64,000 nucleotides of DNA from Myxococcota bacterium (GCA_963169045.1 CAUJDF010000093.1:1-64000), one strand, 5' to 3'. Shown: positions 51,122 to 60,011, counted from the first letter of the stretch. Made by a program: numbers and translations. The notes: generated by a model from the sequence alone, not told the origin.

Positions 51122-52075
51122 TCAGGGGGCGTAGGCGCTGCGGGGGAACGCCTCGCGGAAGCGACGCTCGGCCTCGGCGGCCTCGGCGACGCGGCCCGCG
51201 TCGCGGAGGGCTTCGACGGCCCGGAAGGCGGCCTCCTCGTGGTGCACACCGCCGCGGGCTTCGGCGGCGAGCGCGCGCCAGTGGTCGACGGCGGCCGCCA
51301 CGTCGTGATGCGACAGCAGGCGCCCGGCGGCGACGAGCGCGTTCTGTCGCTCGAGGGCGTCGTCGCTCCGCTCGGCGACGGCCCGCCACAGCCGCACCGC
51401 CCCGGCCCAGTCGCCGCGCGCCTCGGCGGCGCGGGCCGCTTCGGCGGACGCGCGGGGCGTCGGACCGACCACCAGCGAGCCGCCGGCGCGGACCGTCTCG
51501 GCGGCGCGCCCGTCGCGCGGCGTCACCTCGACCACGCCCTCGGTGACGTGGACCTTCGTGGCGCCCGAGGCCAGCAGCTCCACCGTGAAGCGCGTGCCGC
51601 GGACGGACACCCGCGCGTGCGGCGTCTCGACGACGTAGTGCTCGCCGGGCCGGAGCTTCGGCACGCGGCTCGTGACCGCGCCCCCCTCGAGCACGAGGCG
51701 CGTGCCCGCCGCGGTGGCCTCGGCGACGCGCACCGCGCCGGCGACCTCCACCTCGGCCCCCGAGGGCAGCATGCGCGCCGCCGTCAGGCGGTCGCCGGGC
51801 GAGACGGGCGTCGGCGAGGCGGCCACCGGCGCCGCGACGTCGCCGGCGTCGTCGACGGGCGCCACGGGCCACAGCGTCCACGCGACGGCGGCCGCCGCGG
51901 CGGCGGCGAATGCCCACGCGCGCCACGAGGTCGAGCGCCGCCGGCGCGCGAAGACGGCTTCGCGGACTCGCGCGGCGCGCGCCGGCGTCCACTCCGGGCC
52001 GGGCGCCTCGCGCAGCGGCGCCAGCAGTCGGTCGACCTCCCGGCGCGCGCCCTCGTCGTCGAACGGCGCGGCCAT
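51122..52075 (-). CDS. FecR-domain membrane protein, probable anti-sigma partner
   Basis: The 317-residue protein has a short cytoplasmic N terminus and one membrane helix (about residues 51-68, W-A-F-A-A-A-A-A-A-A-V-A-W-T-L-W). A periplasmic FecR domain follows (L-E-G-G-A-V-T-S-R-V-P-K, V-E-T-P-H-A-R-V-S-V-R-G-T-R-F-T-V), then a TPR-like tail (about 215-317). It starts 2 bases after the ECF sigma factor gene, behind GGAGGAGGG in that gene's last codons. Proteins of this class hold a sigma factor at the membrane until a signal arrives. Confidence 0.87.
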   Translation of the reverse strand: MAAPFDDEGARREVDRLLAPLREAPGPEWTPARAARVREAVFARRRRSTSWRAWAFAAAAAAAVAWTLWPVAPVDDAGDVAAPVAASPTPVSPGDRLTAARMLPSGAEVEVAGAVRVAEATAAGTRLVLEGGAVTSRVPKLRPGEHYVVETPHARVSVRGTRFTVELLASGATKVHVTEGVVEVTPRDGRAAETVRAGGSLVVGPTPRASAEAARAAEARGDWAGAVRLWRAVAERSDDALERQNALVAAGRLLSHHDVAAAVDHWRALAAEARGGVHHEEAAFRAVEALRDAGRVAEAAEAERRFREAFPRSAYAP

Positions 52076-52077
52076 GT

Positions 52078-52710
52078 TCAGCCCTCCTCCAGGGCGACGC
52101 CCGCAGCGCGCGCGCGGTCGATCAGCTCGTGACGAGCGCGCGACAGCCGCGTCAGGACGGTGGACCTGGGACACTCGAGGATGTCCGCGATCTCCTTGGT
52201 GTCGAGCCCCTCGAGCTCGTGCAGGACGAGCACCGCGCGCTTGCGGGCGTCGAGACCGTCGAGCAGGCCCCGCACGATGCCCAGACGCTGGCGATCGGCG
52301 ATGCGCACGTCGGGCCCGGGCAGCGGCAGCGCGCCCTCCGGCAACAGGTCGGCGCCCACCTCGCGGCGGCGCCGCCACCAACGGCGCCGCTTGAGGGCCC
52401 GGTTGACCGTGATGCGGTAGAGCCAGGTCTTCAGCCGCGACTGGCCGCGGAACTGTCCGACGTAGCGGAACGCGGCGATGAAGACCTCCTGGACGACCTC
52501 TTCGGCCTCCGTCTCGCTGTAGACGAAGCGGCACGCGAGGCGGAAGACGTCCCCGGCGTGGCGGCGGTAGAGCTCCTGGAAGGCGGCGTCCTCTCCGGCC
52601 ATGAGCCGGCCGACGAAGGCGGCCTCGGCGTCGGCCGGCGCGGTCTCGACGTCGGTCATGGGCAGTGCCTGCGCGTTCACCTGGGGCTCCTGCGGCGCAT
52701 CTGTGGTCAT
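52078..52710 (-). CDS. ECF-type RNA polymerase sigma factor
   Basis: The 210-residue protein has sigma-2 (A-F-Q-E-L-Y-R-R-H-A-G-D-V-F-R-L-A, E-V-V-Q-E-V-F-I-A-A-F-R, L-K-T-W-L-Y-R-I-T-V-N) and sigma-4 (V-L-V-L-H-E-L-E-G-L-D-T-K-E-I-A-D-I-L-E-C-P-R-S-T-V-L-T-R-L-S-R-A-R) and no sigma-3, as in ECF factors. A 25-residue N-terminal extension precedes; an alternative start is ATG 52659. It is paired with the FecR-like protein. Its target promoters are not evident, and may or may not be the TANNNT boxes seen elsewhere. Confidence 0.93.
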   Translation of the reverse strand: MTTDAPQEPQVNAQALPMTDVETAPADAEAAFVGRLMAGEDAAFQELYRRHAGDVFRLACRFVYSETEAEEVVQEVFIAAFRYVGQFRGQSRLKTWLYRITVNRALKRRRWWRRRREVGADLLPEGALPLPGPDVRIADRQRLGIVRGLLDGLDARKRAVLVLHELEGLDTKEIADILECPRSTVLTRLSRARHELIDRARAAGVALEEG

Positions 52711-52757
52711 CGACCCCCGCGCGGCGGAGCCTGACTCAGTGGGCGCCGATTTCGACC

Positions 52758-53843
52758 TCAGGGCAGCACCCGCACGCCCAGCGAGAGGTGGGCGGCCAGC
52801 GCCACGCGGCCCAGCCGCTGGCCGGCGGCCTCGAGGTCGGCGGGCGAGCCGGCGAGGTCGAGCCCCACGGCGAGCTCGAGCGGCCCCGAAACGGAGAGCG
52901 CAGCGGCGGCGCCGATCTCGCAGGCGGCGCGCCAGGCGCTGGCGTCCGCGGTCGAGAGGCGCTCGGCCAACGGGCCGGCGAAGACGGCGAAGCGCGCGTC
53001 GGCCGCGGTCGACGACCAGCCGGCGGCGGCGCCGAGGCGCAGCGTGGTGACGCGGACGTCGTCCTCGGCGCGCAGGGGGAAGGCGCCGACGCCGACGCGC
53101 CCGCCCCAGCCGGCGCCGCCGATGCGCGAGACGCCGGCGGCGAGGCCGGGCTCGACGTGGTCCCCGTCCGCGAGCAGCGCCGGCCCGACGAACGCCCGCA
53201 GGCCGCGGGCGGGCTGGGCCGGCGGCGTCGACGCAGCGTCGCCCTCGCGCACGGTGACCTGCACCTCGGGGGCGGTCGCCGGCGCCTCGACGGGCAACGG
53301 CGGCGGCGGGTCGGGCAGGCCCGGAGGCGGCAGCGGCGGCGGCGCTGGCCCCGCCGGCGTCGCCAGCTCCCGATGTCGCTCCGGCGGGATCGGCGGCAGC
53401 GCGCGTCCTGGCGGCGGGCCGGCGGGGCGTCCCATCCCCGCCGGTGCCTCGAGCAGGAAGGCGGCCCGGAGGCGGACGGCCTCGCGGGCCGCGGCCGCGT
53501 CCGCGTCGGCGGGGAGGGGGAGCGCGACGTCGAGCGTCCGGTCGTCGATGCGCCGGTACAGGTGCAGGACCGGCCCGTCCGGGCCCGCCGTCGCCCACAG
53601 GACGCCGGCCACGTCGAGGGTGCGCGCCAGCGCCGCGGGGTCCCCCTGCGTCGCGTCGACCGGCATGGGCTCCCAACCGCCGCCCGGCCCGAGCGCGCGC
53701 AGGGCGGGTCCGACGACGTCGCGCAGGACCGGCGGCGCGTCCGGCGGCGGCGCGGGCACCGCGAGGCGTCCGCCCGCGACCGCCGGCGCCGGGCAGAGCC
53801 ACGCCGCGGCGAAGAGGACGATCCGACGCATGGGCCGACGCAT
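52758..53843 (-). CDS. Exported protein with Pro-rich linker and barrel-like C terminus
   Basis: The 361-residue product starts at ATG 53843 (or 53831) with a signal peptide (F-A-A-A-W-L-C-P-A-P-A-V-A). The N-terminal domain (about 25-135) is followed by a long Pro-rich stretch (about 140-195) and a C-terminal region of amphipathic strands (V-G-P-A-L-L-A-D, W-G-G-R-V-G-V-G-A-F-P-L, L-A-A-H-L-S-L-G-V-R-V-L-P). The last part resembles a small outer-membrane barrel. No family is recognised. It lies downstream of a divergent lipoprotein gene. Confidence 0.7.
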   Translation of the reverse strand: MRRPMRRIVLFAAAWLCPAPAVAGGRLAVPAPPPDAPPVLRDVVGPALRALGPGGGWEPMPVDATQGDPAALARTLDVAGVLWATAGPDGPVLHLYRRIDDRTLDVALPLPADADAAAAREAVRLRAAFLLEAPAGMGRPAGPPPGRALPPIPPERHRELATPAGPAPPPLPPPGLPDPPPPLPVEAPATAPEVQVTVREGDAASTPPAQPARGLRAFVGPALLADGDHVEPGLAAGVSRIGGAGWGGRVGVGAFPLRAEDDVRVTTLRLGAAAGWSSTAADARFAVFAGPLAERLSTADASAWRAACEIGAAAALSVSGPLELAVGLDLAGSPADLEAAGQRLGRVALAAHLSLGVRVLP

Positions 53844-53915
53844 GCGCGGGAGCCTGCACCAACGACGCGCGCCCGGCCACTTCCGCCGCGCTTGCGCCGC
53901 GGGGTCCCGCGGCCG

Positions 53916-53921
53916 TAGGGT
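53916..53921 (+). promoter_or_regulatory. TANNNT -10 box, leaderless spacing
   Basis: TAGGGT ends 8 bases before ATG 53930. Confidence 0.4.
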
Positions 53922-53929
53922 CCGGCCCG

Positions 53930-55933
53930 ATGTCGATCCGGATGTCGATCCGTCTGATCCCGGCGCTGCTGGCGACGTGCCTTTCGGCGTGCGGAGGGGC
54001 AGCGCCGACGCCGCCGCCGCCGCCGCCGCCCGCCGACGTCTTCCACGACGTGTTCCTGCGCGGCCCCGCCTCGCCACCGGGCACGCCGGGGCGCGTCGCG
54101 CTGACGTTCGACGCCGTCACGCCGTGCACGGCCGCCCTGCTCGGGCGGCTGCGCGAGCCGGGCCCCGACGCTGCGCCCCTGCGGGCCACCTTCTTCCTCG
54201 AGCGGCGGGCACTCGAGCGCGTTGCCGGCGAGGATCCCGAAGGATTGCGGGCAGTTCTGCAGCGCATCGTCGCCGAGGGGCACGCGATCGGGCTGCGTGT
54301 CGAGGCACTGCCGGGCGACTGGCGCGACGACACCGCGGCGCTGCGCAACGCCGTCGCCGCCGAGGAGAGGGCCGTCCGCGCCCTGCTGGCCGAGCACGGC
54401 GCCGGCGATCCGGGGCCGCTGCGCGTCTGGCGTCCGCCCGCCGAGCTCGACCGCCTGAGCGACGTCTCCCGGGCAGCGGCGGCGGGCCGCGCGCTCGTCC
54501 TCTGGAGCCGGCGCGTCGACGCGCCCGAGGCGGCCCTGCTGGCGGAGCGGTTCGCCGGCGCGGTGGGCGACGGCGACATCGTCGCGCTCCCGGGCGGCGG
54601 CGCCGGCTGTCCGGCGGTCGGCGCGGTGCCCGAGATGGCGGCGACCCTGGTCGCGGCGCAGCTGCACGCGGTCACGGTGCCGGACCTGCTGGGCCCGGTG
54701 CTCGAACGCTACGCGCCGGTCCGCGTGGTGCGGTACCACGGCCCGGGCCTGCCGCCGGCCTGCGCCGAGCCGCTGGGCCTCGCCGCCGAGAGCGACGCCG
54801 AGGCGGCGACGTCGCGCTGGGGTCTGGTCGACGCGGACGCGGCCGACGGGGCCCTGCGCGTCCTGCCGCTCCCGGGGACGGCCGGCGCGACCGGGACCTT
54901 CGTGGGGGCGCCCCTCGCCGCGGCGCGGTCGCTCTGGGCCGGGCGGGACCGCTGGCGGGCGCTGCCGGCGTGCCTGCGGCAGGTGCCCGCGCACCGCGTG
55001 GAGTCGCCGATCACGGCGCGCCGGGCCGCCGGCGAACGCGCCCGCTGGTGGGTGGCGGGACCGGGCGGCGTCGCCGAGCGCGATCCGCGAGCCCTCGCGC
55101 CGCCGGGACGGCCCGTGCTCCTGCCGACGCGGGCGGATCTGCTGCGCCTCGAGGCGCGCCTGCGCCTGCCCGAACGCCTGCGCGGCGTCGTCGCCGACGC
55201 GCTCGAGCGGCTGGGCCTCGAGACGCCCCTCCTCGTCGAGGCGCGCGCCACCACCGGCGTCGTCGTCGGCGCGCCGCTGCGGGCCGACGTGCTGGCCGCC
55301 GCGCCGGCGGAGCGGCGGCGGGCGCTCGCGGGCGCGGTCGCGGGCTACGTCCAGCTTCTCGAGGTCTCGCTGGGTGAGTACCTCTTCCTCGCGGCGTGGT
55401 CCCCGGGCGACGCCGCCGCCCTGGCGCGGGCCGCGCGCGGGGCCGACGGCGTGGCGCCCGCCGGGCCGTTCCTGACGCTGCCGTCGGTGGCCGGCGGCGC
55501 ACCGCGCCACGAGGCGGTGGGGACGGACGGCGTGCCGGCGTTCGCCGAGCCCCCCGAACGGCTCCTGGCGCGCGTGTTGCGGGCGGGCGTCGAGCTCCAT
55601 CCTGGCGACGTGGTCGCCGCGGAGCCGCCGCCGGTCGTCGGCCCGCCCGCGCCCGCCGCCGGCGCGCGCAGCGAACCGGCGGCGGGCACGTCGGCGCCGG
55701 GCGTGCGCGACCTGCTGGCGATGGCGCTGGTGCGCGGCTTCGCGAACGCGGCGTACCTGCGCCCTGGCCACGTCTGGCGCGCCGAGGGCGACCTGCTGGG
55801 ACACCAGACGCTGCGCATCGCCCTGGCGCCCGGCGTGGCAGTGCCCAGCGCTGATCTCCGGCCGCTGGCCGAGCCGCCGGCGACGCCCGAGGCGGCGCCG
55901 TCCGACGCTGCGTCGCCATCGGTGAAACCCTGA
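53930..55933 (+). CDS. Lipoprotein with degenerate NodB (polysaccharide deacetylase) domain
   Basis: The 667-residue product opens with a duplicated 12-base segment (M-S-I-R-M-S-I-R) and a lipobox at Cys21 (L-S-A-C). Residues about 50-235 follow the NodB fold: V-A-L-T-F-D-A, A-T-F-F-L-E-R, G-H-A-I-G, R-P-P-A and W-S-R-R-V-D. The second metal Asp and the His pair of active deacetylases are replaced, so catalysis is doubtful. Residues 240-667 are unfamiliar and rich in Ala, Arg and Pro, and the last part may be a separate domain. It is probably an envelope protein binding a carbohydrate. Confidence 0.72.
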   Translation: MSIRMSIRLIPALLATCLSACGGAAPTPPPPPPPADVFHDVFLRGPASPPGTPGRVALTFDAVTPCTAALLGRLREPGPDAAPLRATFFLERRALERVAGEDPEGLRAVLQRIVAEGHAIGLRVEALPGDWRDDTAALRNAVAAEERAVRALLAEHGAGDPGPLRVWRPPAELDRLSDVSRAAAAGRALVLWSRRVDAPEAALLAERFAGAVGDGDIVALPGGGAGCPAVGAVPEMAATLVAAQLHAVTVPDLLGPVLERYAPVRVVRYHGPGLPPACAEPLGLAAESDAEAATSRWGLVDADAADGALRVLPLPGTAGATGTFVGAPLAAARSLWAGRDRWRALPACLRQVPAHRVESPITARRAAGERARWWVAGPGGVAERDPRALAPPGRPVLLPTRADLLRLEARLRLPERLRGVVADALERLGLETPLLVEARATTGVVVGAPLRADVLAAAPAERRRALAGAVAGYVQLLEVSLGEYLFLAAWSPGDAAALARAARGADGVAPAGPFLTLPSVAGGAPRHEAVGTDGVPAFAEPPERLLARVLRAGVELHPGDVVAAEPPPVVGPPAPAAGARSEPAAGTSAPGVRDLLAMALVRGFANAAYLRPGHVWRAEGDLLGHQTLRIALAPGVAVPSADLRPLAEPPATPEAAPSDAASPSVKP

Positions 55934-55957
55934 ATTGAGCCGGCACGCGGTGGCCTC

Positions 55958-55963
55958 TACACT
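55958..55963 (+). promoter_or_regulatory. TANNNT -10 box for the TPR/AgmX/hydrolase operon
   Basis: TACACT lies 45 bases before ATG 56009. Confidence 0.35.
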
Positions 55964-56008
55964 GCCGGGTCGGACTCTCGCCCACCACGGGGCGGACGCG
56001 GGCGGACG

Positions 56009-57169
56009 ATGGCCGAAGGCGTCATCGACGGAATGAAGGAGCGACTGGCGCGCCGCCACTTCGAGCGCGGACGCCAGTTCGAGATCCAGAACCGCGCCGA
56101 CGAGGCCCTGGTCGCCTATCGGCAGGCCTGCGCGCTCGAGCCGTCGGGTGCCGAGCCCTTCTTCGCCCTCGGGCGCCTCGAGGCGCTGCAGGGCCGCTGC
56201 GAGGCAGCCCTGGGCGTGCTCGAGAAGGCGCTCGACCGCGACGGCGATCCCGAGATCGTCGAGTGGCGCGCGTACGTGCTCGGCCGGCTTCGGCGCTACG
56301 AGGAGGCGCTCGCCGACTACCGGCGCATCCTCGACGACGGCCCGCCGGTCGTCCGCGTCAACGCCGGCCGCATGCTGCTGGCGCTCGGCCGCTACGACGA
56401 GGCCGGAGAGATGCTCGCCGGCTGCGACGACGCCGCGGCGGCGACGCTGCTCGACGCGCTGGCCCGCTACCGCGAGTTCGCCGCCGGCGAGCGCACCGAC
56501 GACGTGCGCGCGGCGCGCTACCTGTACGGCCGCACGCTCCTGCTCGGCACCCTCGGCGACGGTGGCCTCCGCGTCGGGACGTTCCGTTACCTGCTGCTGA
56601 CGCCGGCCCACTTCGCGACCACGGCGCAGCGCCTCGTGCGCCTCGTGCGGCGCCGCGGGTGGCGCTTCGACGCCGTCGGGGGGCAGGGGCCGCACCACGC
56701 GCCGGTGGCGCGGGCCCTGTCGGAGATCCTCGACGTCCCCTTCGCCGATCAGCCGCGCGGCGGCCGCGTCCTCCTCGCGGCCGCCGTGCTGCGCGACGCG
56801 GGCGAGGCGGCGGCCCTCCGGCGCCCCTGGATCGAGGCGGGCGCGCACGTGCTCGACTTCGCGCTCGGGCTGAGCGCGGGCGATCCGGACCTCGAAGAGC
56901 CCGCGCTGCTCGGCTTCGCCGGCACGTCCGCCGTGCCCTGGTACCGCGTCGAAGCCAGCGCGCGCCGGGTGTCCGATCCCGGCGTGACCGACGGCGACTG
57001 GCCGGGTCTTCGGGTCGGCGCGCCGTTCATCGATCCGAACGCGCCCCGGGTCGCAGCGGCGCTCCTCGAGGCCTTCCGCGCGCGGTCCGAAGATCCCCTG
57101 GCCGACGAGGTGCTGGCGTGGTACCTCGATCGCCATGCCCAGGTGCGCGCCCTGCGCTGGGACGACTGA
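56009..57169 (+). CDS. Cytoplasmic TPR protein
   Basis: The 386-residue protein has TPR repeats in its first 150 residues (R-H-F-E-R-G-R-Q-F-E-I-Q-N-R-A-D-E-A-L-V-A-Y-R-Q-A-C-A-L-E-P and further pairs such as L-R-R-Y-E-E-A-L-A-D-Y-R-R-I-L). A globular C-terminal domain of about 200 residues that I do not recognise follows. There is no signal peptide. The stop is directly followed by the ATG of the AgmX/PglI-type gene (no gap), so the two are in one operon. Confidence 0.8.
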   Translation: MAEGVIDGMKERLARRHFERGRQFEIQNRADEALVAYRQACALEPSGAEPFFALGRLEALQGRCEAALGVLEKALDRDGDPEIVEWRAYVLGRLRRYEEALADYRRILDDGPPVVRVNAGRMLLALGRYDEAGEMLAGCDDAAAATLLDALARYREFAAGERTDDVRAARYLYGRTLLLGTLGDGGLRVGTFRYLLLTPAHFATTAQRLVRLVRRRGWRFDAVGGQGPHHAPVARALSEILDVPFADQPRGGRVLLAAAVLRDAGEAAALRRPWIEAGAHVLDFALGLSAGDPDLEEPALLGFAGTSAVPWYRVEASARRVSDPGVTDGDWPGLRVGAPFIDPNAPRVAAALLEAFRARSEDPLADEVLAWYLDRHAQVRALRWDD

Positions 57170-57784
57170 ATGACGTTCATCCGCCGGGCGGCGTGCGCGC
57201 TGCTCCTCGTGTCGGCCGCCTGCTCCGATCCGGAACCGTCGCCGGTCCGGTCCGATGCGGGCGAAGGCGCGGCCCATGTGCCGACGAGCCTGCCCGACGC
57301 GGCGCCGCCGAGCCCGCCCGACGCGGCACCGCCGGCCGCCGCCGACGCGGCGCCCGAGCCCGAGCTCAAGATCGTCGCCGGCGAGGCCACGATCGTGGCC
57401 GAGGCGCCCGACGCCGCGGCGGCGCCGCCGGTGGTGGCGAAGCGGCCCGCGCCGACGGCGCCGGCAGGGGCACGTCCGGTCGCGCCGAGACCGCCACGCG
57501 GCCGCGAAGCCAACGCGCTGGCGGCGATCCGCGCCCACCACGCCGAGGTCGAGGGCTGCTACGCCCCGGTCGCGCTCAAGGATCCGACCATCGCGGGCCG
57601 CATCGTCCTCAGCTGGACGCTCGGCCGCGACGGGATGCCCACCGCGGTCTCCGTCACGCAGAACACGGTCCGCGATCCCTCCGTCGCCGCGTGCCTCCGC
57701 GACCGCGCGCGCAAGTGGCGTTTTCCGCCGCCGGCGGGCGGCATCGGCGTCGTCACCTACCCATTCGACCTTCGGGTGCAGTAA
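57170..57784 (+). CDS. Lipoprotein with AgmX/PglI-type C-terminal domain
   Basis: The 204-residue product has a lipobox (V-S-A-A-C, Cys18), a linker of repeated P-D-A-A-P-P units, and a C-terminal domain of about 90 residues (A-I-R-A-H-H-A-E-V-E-G-C-Y, G-R-I-V-L-S-W-T-L-G-R-D-G, A-C-L-R-D-R-A-R-K-W-R-F-P-P-P). This is the TonB-like domain shared by myxobacterial gliding-motility proteins AgmX and PglI. Here it is on a lipoprotein rather than a fork-head protein, so a role in motility is possible but not shown. Confidence 0.85.
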   Translation: MTFIRRAACALLLVSAACSDPEPSPVRSDAGEGAAHVPTSLPDAAPPSPPDAAPPAAADAAPEPELKIVAGEATIVAEAPDAAAAPPVVAKRPAPTAPAGARPVAPRPPRGREANALAAIRAHHAEVEGCYAPVALKDPTIAGRIVLSWTLGRDGMPTAVSVTQNTVRDPSVAACLRDRARKWRFPPPAGGIGVVTYPFDLRVQ

Positions 57785-57797
57785 AAGCACCCCACCG

Positions 57798-60011
57798 ATG
57801 CGCCCGATCACTCGTTACCTGCTCGCCCCGGCGCTGGCCGCGGGGGTCGTCGTCCTCTTCGAGGTGGTGCGGACGCTCGCCTTCGGGGCCACGCACCTGG
57901 GCGGCGCCGGCGCGGCGCTGGCGTTCGCGCTGGCGGTGGCCGGGCTCCTCGGCTGCCCGCTGTGGGTGGGCGGCGGCTTCGCGATCGGGATCTTCGACGC
58001 GGTGCGGGCCGGCTGGCGCTGGGGGCGGGCCGCCGCGCCGCCGCCCACGGGCGCCCGCCGCGTCGCCTGGGTGATCTACGGGTCGCTCGCGCTCACGGTC
58101 GTCACCTTCGGCGTGCAGGCGGCGACCATCCAGTTCGTTCGCGCCTTCAACAAGCCCATCTATCAGGGCCTCGGCGCCGGGCTCGTCGCCGCCGGCCTCG
58201 TCGTCGTGCTCGGCGCGCTGGCGGGACCGGCGGTCGGCGCGCTGGACCGCGGATTCGCCGCGGCGTCGCGCCGCCTGCCGGCTGCGATCGACCCGACGCG
58301 GCCCCTCGGCGCCGCGATCTGGGCGGCCCTGGTGCTCGTGGGCGGCGCGTTCCTGGCGCCGGTGCTGCGGCCGGAGCTGCACACCATCGACCTGCGTCCG
58401 CCGCGGCTCGCGCTCCTTTGGATGCTGCTGCTCGCGGCCCTGGCGTGGGTGTCCTCGCGCCGGCGCGCGGGCCGCGTCGCGCTGGCCGGCGCCGGCCTGC
58501 TGGCGGCGCTATACGCCGGCGGCCTCGGGTGGTCGGCGATCGATCTCGGCGGCAGCCAGTCGCGGCTCCTGGCGCTCGATCGCGACACGCTGCTCGCCGG
58601 CCCCGCCGCGGCGCGGCTGCGCCGCTTCGGCGATCGCGACGGCGACGGCGTGTCGCGCCTGTTCGGCGGCGGCGACTGCGACGACGGCGATCCCCGCGTC
58701 CGACCGGGCGTCTACGACGCGCCCGGCGACGGCGTCGATCAGAACTGCACCGGCGCCGACCTCGTGCTGGCCGGCGATCCGCTCAAGGCGGCGGCCCGCG
58801 CCGCGCCGCCCGCGGCGGGCCCGAAGTGGAACGTGCTGCTGCTGACGATCGACGCGCTGCGCCACGACGTGCTGCGCACGCAGATGCCGAACCTGGCGAA
58901 GGTGGCCGACGCGGCCGTCGAGTACCGCCACGCCTACAGCCATTCGGCGGCCACCTACTGGTCCATCCCCGCGCTGATGCTCTCGACGATGCCGAGCCGG
59001 CTCGAGATGGCCGACGACCAGACGCCCGTGCCCTCGGCCCGCCTGCTCACCGAGGTGCTGCGCGACGCGGGGTTCCACACCGCGCTGTTCGCGAACGTCA
59101 CGGTGTTCTTCGTGCGCGGCCTGCGGCAGGGGACCGACGTCGCCAACTACGACACCAGCCATCACACGAAGCACGGCGAGACGCCGGGGTCGGAGCACCT
59201 GACGAACGGGCTCCTGAACCACGTCCGGCAGTTCAAGGCCGGCCAGCTCACGCCGCAGCGCGAGCGTTTCTTTCTGTGGGCGCACTACTACGACCCGCAC
59301 GATCCCTACCGCGACGTGCCCGGCCATCCGCCGGCCGACGGCTCCGACCGCGCGCGCTACGAGGCCAACGTTCGTTACCTCGACGAGCACCTGGGGCGGC
59401 TGTTCGACGGCTTGAAGGCCGAGGGGCTATGGGAGAACACCCTGGTCATCGTCACCGCCGATCACGGCGACGAGTTCCTCGACCACGGACATCGGTTCCA
59501 CGGGAACACGGTGTACGAGGAGATGACCCACGTGCCGTTGATCCTGCATGTGCCGGGTGTGGGTCCCCGGGCGCTCGAGACGCCGATCGGGCACATGGAG
59601 GTGGCCCCGACGGTGCTCGATCTGCTCGGTCTCGAGATCCCGAAGACGTACCTCGGACGCAGCCGCGCCGACGAGATCCGCACGGGGAAGCCGGCCGCCG
59701 TGCAGCCGGTGTTCTTCGAGACGCTGAACGACCGGAACTACGACGTGCACCAGGTCGGCGTGCGCGAGGGCGACCTGAAGCTCATCTACCGCCTCGGCGA
59801 GAACTACTTCGAGCTCTACGACCTCGCGGCGGACCCGGCCGAGCGCCACAACGTCTTCGACGCGCACCCGCGCGCGGGCGCCCTGCGCGAGGCGCTCGGC
59901 GTCTACCTCGATCACCACCTGTACTGGCTGGCGAAGGGCAAGAGCGGCGCGGAGCCGCCCCCCGGCGCGCCGCCGAAGGCGCCGCCCGGCAAGCCGGTCT
60001 CGAAGCGCTGA
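57798..60011 (+). CDS. Membrane-anchored sulfatase-fold hydrolase with MopE-type insert
   Basis: The 737-residue protein has about seven membrane helices (1-250), a single D-x-D-x-D-G / D-C-D-D-G-D metal motif with D-Q-N-C-T-G (about 278-320), and an alkaline-phosphatase-superfamily domain (345-690). Metal residues are visible in L-T-I-D-A-L-R and T-A-D-H-G-D-E-F-L-D-H-G-H. The sulfatase C/S-x-P-x-R motif is absent; the segment reads A-T-Y-W-S-I-P-A-L-M, so a Ser or Thr nucleophile as in EptA/LtaS transferases is more likely. A phospho-transfer role at the envelope is inferred. It follows the AgmX/PglI-type gene by 13 bases. Confidence 0.85.
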   Translation: MRPITRYLLAPALAAGVVVLFEVVRTLAFGATHLGGAGAALAFALAVAGLLGCPLWVGGGFAIGIFDAVRAGWRWGRAAAPPPTGARRVAWVIYGSLALTVVTFGVQAATIQFVRAFNKPIYQGLGAGLVAAGLVVVLGALAGPAVGALDRGFAAASRRLPAAIDPTRPLGAAIWAALVLVGGAFLAPVLRPELHTIDLRPPRLALLWMLLLAALAWVSSRRRAGRVALAGAGLLAALYAGGLGWSAIDLGGSQSRLLALDRDTLLAGPAAARLRRFGDRDGDGVSRLFGGGDCDDGDPRVRPGVYDAPGDGVDQNCTGADLVLAGDPLKAAARAAPPAAGPKWNVLLLTIDALRHDVLRTQMPNLAKVADAAVEYRHAYSHSAATYWSIPALMLSTMPSRLEMADDQTPVPSARLLTEVLRDAGFHTALFANVTVFFVRGLRQGTDVANYDTSHHTKHGETPGSEHLTNGLLNHVRQFKAGQLTPQRERFFLWAHYYDPHDPYRDVPGHPPADGSDRARYEANVRYLDEHLGRLFDGLKAEGLWENTLVIVTADHGDEFLDHGHRFHGNTVYEEMTHVPLILHVPGVGPRALETPIGHMEVAPTVLDLLGLEIPKTYLGRSRADEIRTGKPAAVQPVFFETLNDRNYDVHQVGVREGDLKLIYRLGENYFELYDLAADPAERHNVFDAHPRAGALREALGVYLDHHLYWLAKGKSGAEPPPGAPPKAPPGKPVSKR

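Noticed and set aside
52736-57811. Very long open frame on the minus strand spanning several genes
   Set aside because: It reads antisense or out of frame through genes with clear domains (sulfatase-fold, TPR, AgmX/PglI type). It is an effect of high GC content and gives only low-complexity Arg/Ala protein.
48545-60011. Idea that the FGE-like domain matures the sulfatase-fold enzyme in the same window
   Set aside because: The FGE-like domain lacks its two active cysteines and the hydrolase lacks the cysteine/serine motif that is converted to formylglycine.
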